A stretch of 64,000 nucleotides of DNA from positions 62,001 to 126,000 of the forward strand of contig NZ_CP119424.1 in assembly GCF_029223585.1 (NCBI RefSeq), read 5' to 3'. This DNA is from Photobacterium sp. DA100. GTDB taxonomy: Bacteria; Pseudomonadota; Gammaproteobacteria; Enterobacterales; Vibrionaceae. The notes beneath the pieces were generated by a model. That model made no database searches and had not been told where the DNA came from. It saw only the letters and a list, made by a program, of their open reading frames with translations. Shown piece after piece: positions 27,454 to 37,355 of this stretch (positions are counted from its first letter, which is position 1; each line of letters begins with the position of its first letter). The position numbers and the translations under genes were made by a program.

Positions 27454-28518
27454 TTAAATGAAGCGTTTGGTGACGTATTCGGATGTCATGCATTGCAGGA
27501 CACCCCCGTAAGAGAGTTCGAACTCGACCAGGCTGCCTGTGTGGTAGTCTGTTTTGCTGTCACTGATGTCGATGATCAGGTGGTCGCTACTGCCACCGAT
27601 AACGATGATGTCTTTGTCTTTGGGGGTGATCTCGTTAATATCGACATCTTGTTTGCCGATTGCGCAAATGGCGCGTTTGCGTAATCCCCGGTCAACAAAC
27701 TCAGGCTTGTTGCCAAAGGCATCGAGGGCGGTGGAATTGATCGGTACTGAAGGTTTTATTTTGAGCTCGACGATTTCGGCGGTGAGATCGAAAGTATCTT
27801 GCCGGGTGTTGGGGATTGGATCATCGTTTAAGCCAATCCCCATCAGGAGTGATGCCCCGAGCCTGAGCTGATTGATATCTTGTGGAAGCTGACCGTTGAG
27901 CATCAAAGGCAGAGCGGCCGAACTGGCGCCGGAGATGTACTTCAGCGTGATGCCTAGTTCAGATTCAATCTGCCTGGCGAGGCTGACCAGTTTGCTCTGG
28001 TTCTCTTCTGTGGGCTCCACTCCACCGTAGCAGGCGAGGTTGGTGCCGAGACCGACGACCTCTATGCCTGGCAGCGCCATCGCTTTGTGAGAAAGCGCGA
28101 TCGTCTCTTCTTCATAGAACGCCCCTTCGCGGAGATCACCCAAGTCATGCATGAGGATAATCTGATGAGTTTTATGCTGCCTGACTGCCGCGTCAGACAG
28201 TGCCTCCAATGTCGTGAGTTCTGAGTTGAGGGAGATATCGGCATAATGCACCACATCGTCGGCCTCGCTGATGGCGGGTATTCTTAACAGCATTTTTTCC
28301 GCATCAAGTCGCTGGAGTTTTTTTAAATTGGCAATGCGTGAATCGGCCAGCAGGTGAATTCCGCCGTTGATAATTGCCTGTCCAACCTCCGGATAGGCGC
28401 AGGCCAGTTTGGTTACGCCAGCGGGGGAAACGCCGTAGCTGTGGCAGGCGGAAACCATATTCTGAGTATTTTTGGTGATCGTATTTAAATGAATATTAAT
28501 GCAAGGGTAAGTGCTCAT
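27454..28518 (-). CDS. orr: Alanine/ornithine racemase-family PLP enzyme
   Basis: A 354-residue PLP protein with an alanine-racemase-like barrel, of the ornithine racemase (Orr) group. The PLP Lys is probably in GVTKLACAYPEVG near residue 42. LLADSRIANLKKL, GLGTNLACYGG, SGASSAALPLM and LRLGASLLMG follow the Orr family. The start ATG at 28516-28518 has AAAGG upstream. It is read with the YfcC-type carrier and lies next to a LysR regulator. D-/L-ornithine interconversion is the family activity; the substrate here is not proven. Confidence 0.75.
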   Translation of the reverse strand: MSTYPCINIHLNTITKNTQNMVSACHSYGVSPAGVTKLACAYPEVGQAIINGGIHLLADSRIANLKKLQRLDAEKMLLRIPAISEADDVVHYADISLNSELTTLEALSDAAVRQHKTHQIILMHDLGDLREGAFYEEETIALSHKAMALPGIEVVGLGTNLACYGGVEPTEENQSKLVSLARQIESELGITLKYISGASSAALPLMLNGQLPQDINQLRLGASLLMGIGLNDDPIPNTRQDTFDLTAEIVELKIKPSVPINSTALDAFGNKPEFVDRGLRKRAICAIGKQDVDINEITPKDKDIIVIGGSSDHLIIDISDSKTDYHTGSLVEFELSYGGVLQCMTSEYVTKRFI

Positions 28519-28701
28519 ATTATTACCTTTAGGCAATATTGTTATTTGTTATTATTGAGCGCTATTTACAGGTGAATATAAATAATGAGTTTTGTATGGT
28601 TACTTTGAAAAATGACAATGTATTATTTTTGATGAAATAATATCCGCGGGATAAGTAATTTTATCCCACGGTAATAATAATTGTATTTAAAACACAGTTT
28701 G

Positions 28702-29628
28702 TTATTTGGATAGGAGGAGCGGTGATTGTTGCTGTTGGTGCGAAATGGTGATGGCACGAATTAATTCAGCGGCGGCCTTTGATAATTCTTTTGATTCAAG
28801 GGTGGTCAAATGAAATTTGGCAAAATACTCCAGAGAAGGGGCGTTAACTTTGACCATTTCTCCTCGCTGCGCCCAAATCGATGCGTAGTGATCTGGCAGA
28901 TAACCAACAAAATTGCCGGATAGGATAAGATGGGCTGTGGCTTCCATGTTGGTACTGCAGGCAAGATGGAGCAGATCTTTGGTACCGCTAAGCGGTGTGA
29001 TTTTGTGGGACAGACCACGCTCTACAACTGGAAACTGTCGGAGCTCCTGGGGAGTGATCTCCTTTGAGATAGCGAGTATTGGGTGGTCGGGTACGCAGTA
29101 CAGGCACTGTCTTTCGCTAAACAAGTAGGTGTATTTTAAGCCGTCTTTGGGGACTTCGGAAGAGGTGATCCCTACTTCTGTTTTACCGTCAAGCAGCATC
29201 ATCTCTATTTGGTAGGAATCCCAGATATCGGTGTTAATAGAGACTTTCGGGTGCTCACTACAAAAGCTCCTGATGGCTTGTTGGATTTTGCATTGCGGGT
29301 TGGTGGCAATGTTATCGGTTAAGGTTAGCTTTATATGGCCATGGAAAACATTTCTGATGTTATCGAGCTGCTCTTCAAAATGGACAATATTATCAAATAG
29401 TTCTTGGCATAGCTGGTAAACCTTGAGGCCATCATGGGTAAGACGAAAGCCTCTGCGTCCCCGGTGGCAGAGCGTCATTCCGAGCCGGGTCTCCAGATCG
29501 TTCATTCGGGTGCTAATTGTTGATGGGTGCATATTTAATTTAAATTGTGCAGCGGAAAAACCACCTGAATCAACGATTGTCGTAAATAAGTGGAGGAGTT
29601 TAATGTCAACGTCATTAATTTTTCGCAT
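28702..29628 (-). CDS. LysR-family transcriptional regulator
   Basis: A 308-residue LysR regulator: N-terminal helix-turn-helix (LLHLFTTIVDSGGFSAAQFKLNMHPSTISTRMNDLETRLG), linker, then a substrate-binding domain from about residue 95. It lies on the same strand upstream of the racemase and carrier genes, 183 nt away, and is the likely regulator of that pair. Its inducer would be an amino acid, by inference. The intergenic DNA is very AT-rich. Confidence 0.9.
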   Translation of the reverse strand: MRKINDVDIKLLHLFTTIVDSGGFSAAQFKLNMHPSTISTRMNDLETRLGMTLCHRGRRGFRLTHDGLKVYQLCQELFDNIVHFEEQLDNIRNVFHGHIKLTLTDNIATNPQCKIQQAIRSFCSEHPKVSINTDIWDSYQIEMMLLDGKTEVGITSSEVPKDGLKYTYLFSERQCLYCVPDHPILAISKEITPQELRQFPVVERGLSHKITPLSGTKDLLHLACSTNMEATAHLILSGNFVGYLPDHYASIWAQRGEMVKVNAPSLEYFAKFHLTTLESKELSKAAAELIRAITISHQQQQSPLLLSK

Positions 29629-29762
29629 CTCATATTCTCATTTTTATTATTGGTTTTAATATTCAAGCCAAATAGGTGCACAACAGAAAAGTAATAACCT
29701 GTCATGAATAAACGGGTTGTTGTGCGATGCCATTAAACCGGAAGAATAATGGCACTGCGTTA

Positions 29763-32570
29763 TCAAGTGGTGAGGGCTATCTGATAGTGAATCTCTTCAA
29801 TCAGCAGCGATAATCGCTGTTCGAGCAATGAAAGAACCTCATCTGAAGGGGGGATGCCGGCCTTGATATTCTTTTCGACCGCTGCTGCAGTTTGCTGTAC
29901 ATAGATGGCACCGATGCTGCCTGATGCCCCTTTCAGTGAGTGGCTAATCAATAGCGCTGAATCAAAATCTTGCTCAACCAGGGCTTGCCTTAACTTTTCC
30001 ATATCCAGGTTATGCTCGTCGGCAAACATCTGCAGGAACAGGCATACGATATCGTGGTCGTCGTCCATCATCTCTAGCAGGCTTGTCAGGTCGATTTGCT
30101 TAAAGCTGTCTGGATTAAGGTTGCCCACGCCGTTTGTTGGCTGACTGCTGTCGCGGGGGGAAGCTGCTTCATGGGGAAGGGCCTGCCCCTCAGCTTCCAG
30201 ATCCGAGCGTAGCCGAGCCATATGGGTGATCTTGCTCTTAAAACGCTGCAGGGCATCGACTAACTTTCTTTCATCTAGTGGTTTGGTAAGCATACAGTCC
30301 ACGCCGGCCTTGAGCATATTGCGCTGGGTTTCGGCAAACACATCGGCGGTACAGGCAAAGATCGGCGTATGGCTGGCCGGAGGGGGCAGTTTACGGATCC
30401 GCTGGGTCGCCTCGATACCATCCATGACAGGCATATGGTTATCCATCAAAATCAGATCAAAGGCCTGGTTTTCGAGGATTTTCAGGGCTTCGGCACCGTT
30501 CTCGGCTGTGGATGTTATAAATCCTCGCTGCTTGAGGAAGCTTTCGATGATCAGCACATTGAGATGGTTATCCTCCACAATCAAGACGTTTAAATTGGCG
30601 AAGTCCTGACTGTCAACGCTGATATCACTGTTCTCGTCGCTGGTGTAATGGCCCGGTTGCAAAACGAGATCGACCCGGAAAGCGGAGCCAACGCCCTGCT
30701 CGCTGGAAACCGAGACATTCCCTCGCATTAGCTGGGCCAGCTGCTTAACGATACTCAGACCCAACCCCGTTCCGCCAAAACGGCGGCTGGTTGAGGCTTC
30801 GGCTTGGGCAAACGGGTCAAAGATGAGCCCGATTCGGTCGGCTGGGATCCCTATACCAGTATCGGAGACCTGGATATGGAGGTACTGGTCGCCACTCGAT
30901 TCGCCTGCGGTTATGGACAAGGATACTGTCACCTTGCCTTTTTCGGTGAACTTAATGGCATTGCTAATAAGGTTAAACAACACTTGCCTGATCCGAGCCT
31001 TGTCGGCATAGAACCACTGGCGGCGGTCGAAGTCGCAATAGATATCAAATTCAATGCCTTTCTCCTTGGCAAGGGAGTGGTAGGTGCTCTCTATTGCCCC
31101 GACGAGGTCCGTAAAGCAAAAATGGGTCGGGTTGAGTTTCAACTGGCCCTGTTCAATCTTGGAGAAATCCAAAATATCATTCAGCAGTGCCATCATATGC
31201 TTGCCGGACTCCAGCAGGGTGCGCAAATGTTGCTCCTGCTCTTTGCTGAGATCAGTTTTGAGCAGTAGCTGTGAGAGACCCAGCATCCCGTTCATCGGGG
31301 TTCGGATTTCATGGGATAGGTTAGCCAGGAACACCGATTTTGCTCTATCGGCGGATTCAGCTTTGTGCAGGGCTTGGTTTAGGCGCTGGGTATCGTGGGC
31401 GATTTTGTTGGCCCCTTGGTTGAGTGCATCGTGCAGGACTTTGAACTCATATGGCCCCTTGAAGTTGTTCTGCCGGCTATAGTTACCGAGTTTGAACTGG
31501 GCCGCGAACCGGGTCAGGGACGCGATGGGTGCCGTGATGTGCTTTGTTAGCATCAGGGACAACACGACGACGATACCTGCTGTGATCAGCAGGGCCAGCA
31601 TGAAGTACTGCTGCAGGTAGTCAATGGTTGCCGTGACAGTGTGTTTGGGGGTGATCGAAGCGAGGTACCAGTTTGTCCGACCCGGCAGTTTGACGTTGAG
31701 CGGAGCCAGAGTTGTGACCATGGCGTGGCCCTGGCGGTTGGTAAAACTGTTCATGTCGATTGAATGTTGTCGGCCCGTTGCCGTGCGCAGCTGGGAAAGC
31801 GGCAACTGCTGATGGACATACGCTTTGAAGTCATCGAATATGGCCAGGTCTTGGCCTTGGTGGCGGCCGGAGAGGATGATTTCTGCCTTGTCGTTGATCA
31901 GCATGATGTAGTCGCTGTTGCTGATCTGCTCGCCGAGGAAGGTTAGCTGGGTATTGAGCTCGTTGAGTTGGTAGCGAATCAGCAGATAGTTTTCGTGCTC
32001 ATCATCGGTGTGGTGCTGATGCGTTACTGAACTGATGATATAGAGGTACGCGGTGTTGTTGCTGTACTGCACCTGTGAGACCAGAAGCGATGCCCTGCCA
32101 TTGCTCAGGGTCGCCAGCTGGCGGTGAATATCTTCCAGTCCGGCTTGTTCCAGGGTGCGGGTTAGTCCCGTTGGCTGGGTCTCGGCAGAGCTGGCGATAA
32201 CGGTTAATGTCTCTTGGTGTCTCTTTAGCAGGTCTAGTTGGCTGAAGCTAGGGTCAACTGAAGACAGTTCTTTGAGATAGTTGCTGATAAACGTCTGCTG
32301 GCCTGGTAGCAGTGTCTCATCGCGGGCAAGGAGCGGGAGCTCAAACACCGGAGAGCTGGCCAGTTTACGGATACTGAGCAGGCGCTGAGCAAGAATGTCA
32401 TCGAGGTTGTGCGCAGCAAGTGCAGTGCGGCTACTCAAGCCTTTGGCGATTTGCTCGGTCGCTACCGTTATTAGCTTATCGCTGCTGAGCCAGTTGTAGA
32501 TAAAGGCTGGCACGATGCCAATAAACAGCATACTCCCAAGTAAGATTGGCTTAATTCTATTTGGTATCAT
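29763..32570 (-). CDS. Hybrid sensor histidine kinase with receiver and HPt domains
   Basis: A 935-residue multi-step phosphorelay kinase. Membrane segments lie at about 9-27 and 322-342, with a roughly 290-residue periplasmic sensor between them and a HAMP region at 343-395. The dimerization His is His420 ([12 protein letters not shown]). The ATPase domain shows [20 protein letters not shown] and [12 protein letters not shown] receiver domain spans about 660-780 with Asp710 in [13 protein letters not shown], and a C-terminal HPt has His877 in SHSLKGASG. The kinase has no adjacent response regulator, so its partner and signal are unknown. It resembles ArcB/LuxQ-type architecture. Confidence 0.95.
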   Translation of the reverse strand: MIPNRIKPILLGSMLFIGIVPAFIYNWLSSDKLITVATEQIAKGLSSRTALAAHNLDDILAQRLLSIRKLASSPVFELPLLARDETLLPGQQTFISNYLKELSSVDPSFSQLDLLKRHQETLTVIASSAETQPTGLTRTLEQAGLEDIHRQLATLSNGRASLLVSQVQYSNNTAYLYIISSVTHQHHTDDEHENYLLIRYQLNELNTQLTFLGEQISNSDYIMLINDKAEIILSGRHQGQDLAIFDDFKAYVHQQLPLSQLRTATGRQHSIDMNSFTNRQGHAMVTTLAPLNVKLPGRTNWYLASITPKHTVTATIDYLQQYFMLALLITAGIVVVLSLMLTKHITAPIASLTRFAAQFKLGNYSRQNNFKGPYEFKVLHDALNQGANKIAHDTQRLNQALHKAESADRAKSVFLANLSHEIRTPMNGMLGLSQLLLKTDLSKEQEQHLRTLLESGKHMMALLNDILDFSKIEQGQLKLNPTHFCFTDLVGAIESTYHSLAKEKGIEFDIYCDFDRRQWFYADKARIRQVLFNLISNAIKFTEKGKVTVSLSITAGESSGDQYLHIQVSDTGIGIPADRIGLIFDPFAQAEASTSRRFGGTGLGLSIVKQLAQLMRGNVSVSSEQGVGSAFRVDLVLQPGHYTSDENSDISVDSQDFANLNVLIVEDNHLNVLIIESFLKQRGFITSTAENGAEALKILENQAFDLILMDNHMPVMDGIEATQRIRKLPPPASHTPIFACTADVFAETQRNMLKAGVDCMLTKPLDERKLVDALQRFKSKITHMARLRSDLEAEGQALPHEAASPRDSSQPTNGVGNLNPDSFKQIDLTSLLEMMDDDHDIVCLFLQMFADEHNLDMEKLRQALVEQDFDSALLISHSLKGASGSIGAIYVQQTAAAVEKNIKAGIPPSDEVLSLLEQRLSLLIEEIHYQIALTT

Positions 32571-32663
32571 CCGTGAAAATCCATCTCGTTACAGCTTATA
32601 ACACGCTTTGTAACGAGTGTGATATATCTTCCATGAATTGATCAACTGCAACCGTGAAGCGAG

Positions 32664-32684
32664 GGGGAGAAATTGGATCTCCCC
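32664..32684 (-). terminator. Hairpin after the transposase-like gene
   Basis: GGGGAGA and TCTCCCC pair around a 7-nt loop, 40 nt beyond the stop codon. No strong T tract is present. Confidence 0.4.
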
Positions 32685-32723
32685 GTCATTATTTGCTTGG
32701 TTGGCCTAACCGACCAAGAAAAA

Positions 32724-34214
32724 TTAGCTAAGCAGTTGCTCGAGGGTTAGAGGAGTTGCCACCAGGCCCATGCGTTGGGCTGGGGTAATGCCGTCTTTAT
32801 CTTGGTGGCACAGGTTATGCCATGCACGGTAAATATCCAACAGAGGCAAAAGACCACCTGGCCGAAGTTTACGGCGCGGCTCGTTTATGAAGTGACTGAA
32901 ATGATCTTGGAAGCGCTGTTGGTAGCGAGTTATCTCTTTGTGGGTGGCAATTTCAAGCCATTTCCCTTCATCGCCTTTTGCGCCGCCTAGATGACAGATC
33001 CCTTTGCTGATCTCTTGGTGGCGTGTGAATGCCCAGCGATCACGCCACCACCCCATCAGCACGATGTCAATCCGGCCTGCCGGTTGACCGTGTTGCCAGT
33101 TAGGATCCGTTTCAACATAGATCGGGTGTATGGTTTTGTCCTTGATGCGGTCACTAAAAATGGAGATGCAGGCCGAGCGTAACAAGGTTTCCTGCGGCAT
33201 ATAAATGGCCAGTTCTTTGTTCTCACTCAGCATCTGCTGCAGGTGCATATAGTGGGCATAGACCGTGTATTGCGGCCTGATCAAGCAGCCTTTGGACGGA
33301 TAGTTCAGTCGAGGCTTGCTCGAAAGGGGGTCCTCAAAATTGGGGCGCGCCATGATCTGCCGGTAAACGGCATCGATGTGGGCCAGCAAGCCTTGCGGCT
33401 GCGGTGGCTGGGCCTCGATCAGTTGCGCTGGAGGGGCTGCCATAAAACGTGCCCCGTCGGTGTAGGGGTCATGCCACTCGCTGCGCTCTTCGTGCTCATC
33501 GGGCTGGTAATTGATGTCCTGGGCCAGTACATACCCTGACTCGGCTTCGCAGCTGGCTACCCAGAGTACACCGTTTTCACTATTGGGCTGTAACTCACTG
33601 ATATTGGATGCGAGAGCAAGCTGGGGGGCATTTTTGACCAAACGAGCATCGAACATCGCCAGCTGGCGGCGACAGCGGCTGGCAATATGTGTCAGCTGAT
33701 CGTAGAACGATTTGGGATTCATATTCAGGCGACGGCAGATATCCCTGACAGGATAGCCAGTAAATAGCATCGCCAATAATTTCTGCTGGATTTGATTCTT
33801 GCCATTGAATCCCGACCAACGATCCACAAAGGTGGCATGGCAGCATTTACAGCGATAGCGCTGGCGGTCACCACTAAAGCCAAAAGCATGGTATAGGTGG
33901 CGATGGGTCAGTACCGGTAGCCCGTGGTTTTCACACTCAGGGTTGCTACATGCCGGCATCCCGCTGTTTTGCTGTTGCTTAAGACGCAGGGCTTCTTCGA
34001 CCACGTCATGGTTATTGATGATCGGAGGGAAAGCCCCACACTCTTTACAAACCAGCATAGGTTTGTTGGGGTTGTTACGTTGAAGGACGTAATTATGCGT
34101 GTCGATCGAACCGAAATTGCTGCAGCTGACGGTTTTACAATGATTAAGTTGATGACCGCTGCAGGCTTGCGGGAGTAATGAATCGTGGTTGTCGATACGG
34201 CGTGTATTCATCAT
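32724..34214 (-). CDS. Transposase-like zinc-binding protein, possibly domesticated
   Basis: A 496-residue protein with two zinc-ribbon-like pairs: CSNFGSIDT..CKECGAFPP (about 31-62) and CSNPECENHG..RYRCKCCHATF (about 88-129). The second, followed by the helix-turn-helix VRDICRRLNMNPKSFYDQL, resembles the N-terminus of IS1-type transposase proteins. A longer region from about 200 (GVLWVASCEAESGYVLAQD) could be a decayed RNase-H-like domain. I found no terminal inverted repeats or target duplication, and the frame is intact, so a resident gene with a cellular role is more likely than an active insertion sequence. Function unknown. Confidence 0.65.
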   Translation of the reverse strand: MMNTRRIDNHDSLLPQACSGHQLNHCKTVSCSNFGSIDTHNYVLQRNNPNKPMLVCKECGAFPPIINNHDVVEEALRLKQQQNSGMPACSNPECENHGLPVLTHRHLYHAFGFSGDRQRYRCKCCHATFVDRWSGFNGKNQIQQKLLAMLFTGYPVRDICRRLNMNPKSFYDQLTHIASRCRRQLAMFDARLVKNAPQLALASNISELQPNSENGVLWVASCEAESGYVLAQDINYQPDEHEERSEWHDPYTDGARFMAAPPAQLIEAQPPQPQGLLAHIDAVYRQIMARPNFEDPLSSKPRLNYPSKGCLIRPQYTVYAHYMHLQQMLSENKELAIYMPQETLLRSACISIFSDRIKDKTIHPIYVETDPNWQHGQPAGRIDIVLMGWWRDRWAFTRHQEISKGICHLGGAKGDEGKWLEIATHKEITRYQQRFQDHFSHFINEPRRKLRPGGLLPLLDIYRAWHNLCHQDKDGITPAQRMGLVATPLTLEQLLS

Positions 34215-34296
34215 GTCAGCCTAACCTTATCCATGGGCTTAAGCAACAAGCGCGTTATGTATAATTATTGGCAGGGGAGAGAGCCCTTTAGGGGGG

Positions 34297-34328
34297 TGGT
34301 ACAGAGCAGGTTTCCCTGCTCTGTACCA
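34297..34328. repeat. 14-bp perfect hairpin
   Basis: TGGTACAGAGCAGG and its complement are separated by TTTC. No T tract follows on either strand. It lies 83 nt before the start of the transposase-like gene. Confidence 0.7.
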
Positions 34329-34483
34329 TTAGTGTCTACAACAGACCTTGTCTAGCAACCTACGCCGGCCTTCTATGGAGAGTGCCATTCAAATTGTGTA
34401 AGACGCCACATTTTACAAAATTTTGAGCTGCGAGATAGCAAGGCAAAGCAATACTGTAGAGACTAATAATTCTCACTGTCTGT

Positions 34484-34519
34484 CATACCAATACCATCTG
34501 GTCAGATGGTATTGGTATG
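34484..34519. repeat. 17-bp perfect hairpin with a 2-nt loop
   Basis: CATACCAATACCATCTG and its exact complement flank GT. It lies in the gap downstream of deoD, next to a partial dispersed repeat. Such near-loopless palindromes form cruciforms or very stable RNA hairpins. Confidence 0.75.
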
Positions 34520-34528
34520 AGTGCATCC

Positions 34529-34551
34529 CCAAACAACTTGAAGTTACTTGG
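34529..34551. repeat. Dispersed repeat, variant copy
   Basis: The sequence reads CCAAACAACTT, G at the centre offset, then AAGTTACTTGG: two short arms related to the CCAAGTAACTT core of the repeats at 43203 and 50216. Confidence 0.5.
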
Positions 34552-34607
34552 ACATACAATAAGGCGTGGCCGATGAATCGGGGGTACACCGGCCACAGGT
34601 AGGTTCG

Positions 34608-35318
34608 TTACAGCTTGATTGCCGTTTCCAGTGCAACGTTCATCATCTGTGCAAAGGATTTTTGGCGATCGTCTGAGCTTAGTTTTTCACCACGCTTGAT
34701 ATGGTCTGAAACCGTTAGGATAGTCAGGGCCTTGGCGCCTAGTTCAGCCGCCACACCGTAGATACCCGCAGCTTCCATATCAACACCCAGCATGCCCAGT
34801 TTTTCCATCTTGTCGAACAGGTCAGCTTCTGGGCTGTAGAACAGATCGGCAGAGAAAACGTTACCCACACGAACAGGAACATTCTGTGCGCGTGCTTCGT
34901 TAACAGCGGTCTCTAGCAGGCCAAAGTCAGCGATGGCGGCAAAGTCGTGGTTGTTGAAGCGAATACGGTTAACTTTAGAGTCTGTTGACGCGCCCATACC
35001 AATGATGACATCCATCAGTTTAACGTCGTCGTGTACAGCCCCACAGCTACCTACACGGATGATGTTCTTAACACCAAACTCTTTAATCAGCTCGTGTACG
35101 TAGATAGAGCATGACGGGATACCCATACCGTGACCCATTACAGAGACACGCTGGCCTTTGTATGTACCGGTGTAACCGAACATATTGCGAACGTCACAAA
35201 CAAGTTGAACGTCTTCAAGGTAATTTTCAGCAATGAATTTCGCACGAAGCGGATCGCCCGGCATCAGGACTGTTTCTGCAAAATCACCAAGTTCAGCATT
35301 GATATGTGGGGTAGCCAT
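34608..35318 (-). CDS. deoD: Purine nucleoside phosphorylase, DeoD type
   Basis: A complete 236-residue hexameric-type phosphorylase that splits purine (deoxy)nucleosides with phosphate. Motifs: [66 protein letters not shown] and [11 protein letters not shown], including the Asp of the SDH motif that acts on the base. It follows xapX by 65 nt on the same strand. A second DeoD-type gene is at 44352. Confidence 0.97.
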   Translation of the reverse strand: MATPHINAELGDFAETVLMPGDPLRAKFIAENYLEDVQLVCDVRNMFGYTGTYKGQRVSVMGHGMGIPSCSIYVHELIKEFGVKNIIRVGSCGAVHDDVKLMDVIIGMGASTDSKVNRIRFNNHDFAAIADFGLLETAVNEARAQNVPVRVGNVFSADLFYSPEADLFDKMEKLGMLGVDMEAAGIYGVAAELGAKALTILTVSDHIKRGEKLSSDDRQKSFAQMMNVALETAIKL

Positions 35319-35383
35319 AATTCACTCCAGGTATGTTGTTTGTACGTTATAGTTTCGTTGTGTCGTTTCTATTCAATTGCGTA

Positions 35384-35554
35384 TCAAGAGAAGAAACGCT
35401 CAACGATGCTTTGGTAGGCAATGCCACCAAGGTAAACACCGACGATTCCCATAATGCCTGGTAGCACCGGTGGCGCAGGCAGCGGAAGTTTAATGGCCGA
35501 GAAAAATAGACCAACAATTAATCCTGCAAAAATTGCAAGCAGAATCTCATTCAT
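35384..35554 (-). CDS. xapX: XapX-domain small membrane protein
   Basis: A 56-residue protein from the ATG at 35552-35554, with two hydrophobic segments and the XapX pattern GLIVGLFFSAIKLPLPAPPVLPGIMGIVGVYLGG. AGAGGG precedes the ATG. XapX proteins are of unknown function but recur near purine nucleoside genes (xapAB in E. coli); here it precedes deoD in the same direction, which fits. Confidence 0.88.
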   Translation of the reverse strand: MNEILLAIFAGLIVGLFFSAIKLPLPAPPVLPGIMGIVGVYLGGIAYQSIVERFFS

Positions 35555-35668
35555 GTGTTTACCCTCTATGTTCATTGTGTATTACGACGTCGTTGGCTGC
35601 TCTTTTGGCGCCTTAGTTAGCGTTGTCGTTTTGATGGCTAAAGTGTAAGCAAGGATGTCCGCAAATCT

Positions 35669-35684
35669 CGCGATCATGATCACA
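35669..35684 (-). promoter_or_regulatory. Possible CRP site upstream of xapX-deoD
   Basis: On the minus strand TGTGATCATGATCGCG has one perfect TGTGA half and a partial second half. It is 115 nt before xapX. The remaining gap, to 35990, shows no gene. Confidence 0.45.
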
Positions 35685-35990
35685 CTTTATTGAGCTGTTA
35701 GTCAAAAACACACCATTGATTACCAAATCTGTTGAAAGGGTGAGGGGTATCGTTTGCGTGAATGTTGGAAAGATAACATAAAGTGGAATTAAAAATGATG
35801 CTTAAGTTTCTGAAAATTGACGTTTTATGTGTGCTTATGGTGTTTGGTGACAAGTGAGGAAACAGACTGAAACAGTGTGAGCAAAAACGTGATGTTGTAA
35901 TGGATTTCATTGGGGCTAAAGTCAAAATCTGCTACGGATCCCCCGTTTTTTGTTTAATTCGCCACCCTACCTGACTTAGTGCCAGCCTAA

Positions 35991-37355
35991 TTAATTACTC
36001 GGAGGATCCCCTTTCTGGGTCTTCGAAGCCGAAGGCCGGCGATAAATTGTTTTACCTTGCTTGATTGTTTCGACAACCTTGATATCTCTAATCAAACCGG
36101 GGGCAATTGCCATCGGGTTTTCTGAGAGGATCACTGCATCCGCAAGCTTGCCGGGCACCAACTCTCCCTTGGTCTCATCTTCAAAAAACTGGAAAGCCGC
36201 GTGTTTGATCATGGTCGTCAATGCTTCCAATGCCGAGAGACGCAATCCGCTACCGATGATTTCTCCCTCTTTGGTCACCCGGTTAACGGCGGACCAGAGG
36301 ACAAAAGTGGTGTTGAATGCATTGGGGCCCGGCAAACAGATGTTGCTGGCGGGTAAATCATCCTCTAGGGCTTGCTTGAGCGGGCTTTGCCCGTTTGCCC
36401 GGCTGAGGCCGAGCTTATCGACATCGTCCTCCCCGTCCTGATAGATGTTGCTGGTGTCAAAGCAGCCGATCAGTCCCAGTTTTGCATATTGCTGTATTTG
36501 GCTATTGCGCATAAAACGCGACATAACCACGACATGGCGTTGGTCCTGCCCGGCATTGATTTTGAGGTCATAGCTTGCTTGGATAATGGCGTCGATAGCA
36601 GCATCGCCCATAGCATGGATGAACAGCTGGTGCTCATATTCGACCGCCTGCTGAAAGAGTGCATGAAACTGGCTGAAAGGCATTAATGGTTCACTGCGCC
36701 AGTTAGGTTCGGGCAATCCGGGATTCTCTTGGTAGGGATAGGCCATCCATGCGGAATAATCGTTGGTGGAGCCATCCAGTGCGAGTGAGAAGCCGGCAAC
36801 CTTGAGCCGGTTGTTGTATTGGCCAAACTTGATCTGACCGCTGCCGGCCAAAGCCTCCAGCTCGCTGGCGCTGGGGATCGCAATTATGTCCAGCGTCAGC
36901 TTATTTGCGTTTGCCTGGTTGAGCAGGGCTTCGAGCGCTTTTCGGTCGATACCGATATCCACCAAGGTCGTGATGCCCTGGCTGGCATAGGCAGCCAGAG
37001 TTTGCTCAATGTTCCCGGTCTGCTCGAGCAATTGAGAAAACTGGCTGTTGCCGGCAAAAAATCCCGGGATCATGGTCTGGCCGTCTAGATCGATTACCTC
37101 GGTGATGTCGCCTTGGTGGCGCATGACTCCGATCCGTGTACCTATCGCCTGAACCTTGCCGTTTTTAAAGGCAATGGCTGTGACTTTCTGCGAGTGCGGT
37201 GACAGAGTGAGAATATTGCCGTTGAAATAAATGGTATCGGCGTCCGGCGTATCGTCCATGCTGTCACAGGCAACCAAGGCAACCAAGGCAACCAAGGCAA
37301 GCAGACTGGCTGCGGCGACATAGCGCTTGAGTTCTTTGAGCATGGTAGTGGGCAT
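35991..37355 (-). CDS. Amidohydrolase-3 (YtcJ-like) lipoprotein lacking the HxH motif
   Basis: About 450 residues from an ATG at 37353-37355 (or 37341-37343). The N-terminus is a lipoprotein signal (MLKELKRYVAAASLLALVAL..VAC) with the lipobox Cys. The mature part resembles YtcJ-type metal-dependent hydrolases: TIYFNGNILTL, VIDLDGQTMIPGF, HAMGDAAIDAI, KLADAVILSENPM. At the place of the family's PGFxDxHxH metal site it has PGFFAGNSQF, with both His missing, and it is about 100 residues shorter than usual. It may be a non-catalytic relative. Neither candidate ATG has a good ribosome site, so the start is uncertain. Confidence 0.8.
   Translation of the reverse strand: MPTTMLKELKRYVAAASLLALVALVALVACDSMDDTPDADTIYFNGNILTLSPHSQKVTAIAFKNGKVQAIGTRIGVMRHQGDITEVIDLDGQTMIPGFFAGNSQFSQLLEQTGNIEQTLAAYASQGITTLVDIGIDRKALEALLNQANANKLTLDIIAIPSASELEALAGSGQIKFGQYNNRLKVAGFSLALDGSTNDYSAWMAYPYQENPGLPEPNWRSEPLMPFSQFHALFQQAVEYEHQLFIHAMGDAAIDAIIQASYDLKINAGQDQRHVVVMSRFMRNSQIQQYAKLGLIGCFDTSNIYQDGEDDVDKLGLSRANGQSPLKQALEDDLPASNICLPGPNAFNTTFVLWSAVNRVTKEGEIIGSGLRLSALEALTTMIKHAAFQFFEDETKGELVPGKLADAVILSENPMAIAPGLIRDIKVVETIKQGKTIYRRPSASKTQKGDPPSN
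37269..37300 (-). repeat. 9-bp tandem repeat in the lipoprotein signal
   Basis: GGCAACCAA is repeated about three and a half times. On the coding strand it gives VALVALVAL in the signal peptide core. A unit change adds or removes three residues and keeps the frame. Confidence 0.85.

Noticed and set aside
32571..34330. A complete insertion sequence around the transposase-like gene
   Set aside because: No terminal inverted repeats or flanking target duplications could be found by eye.
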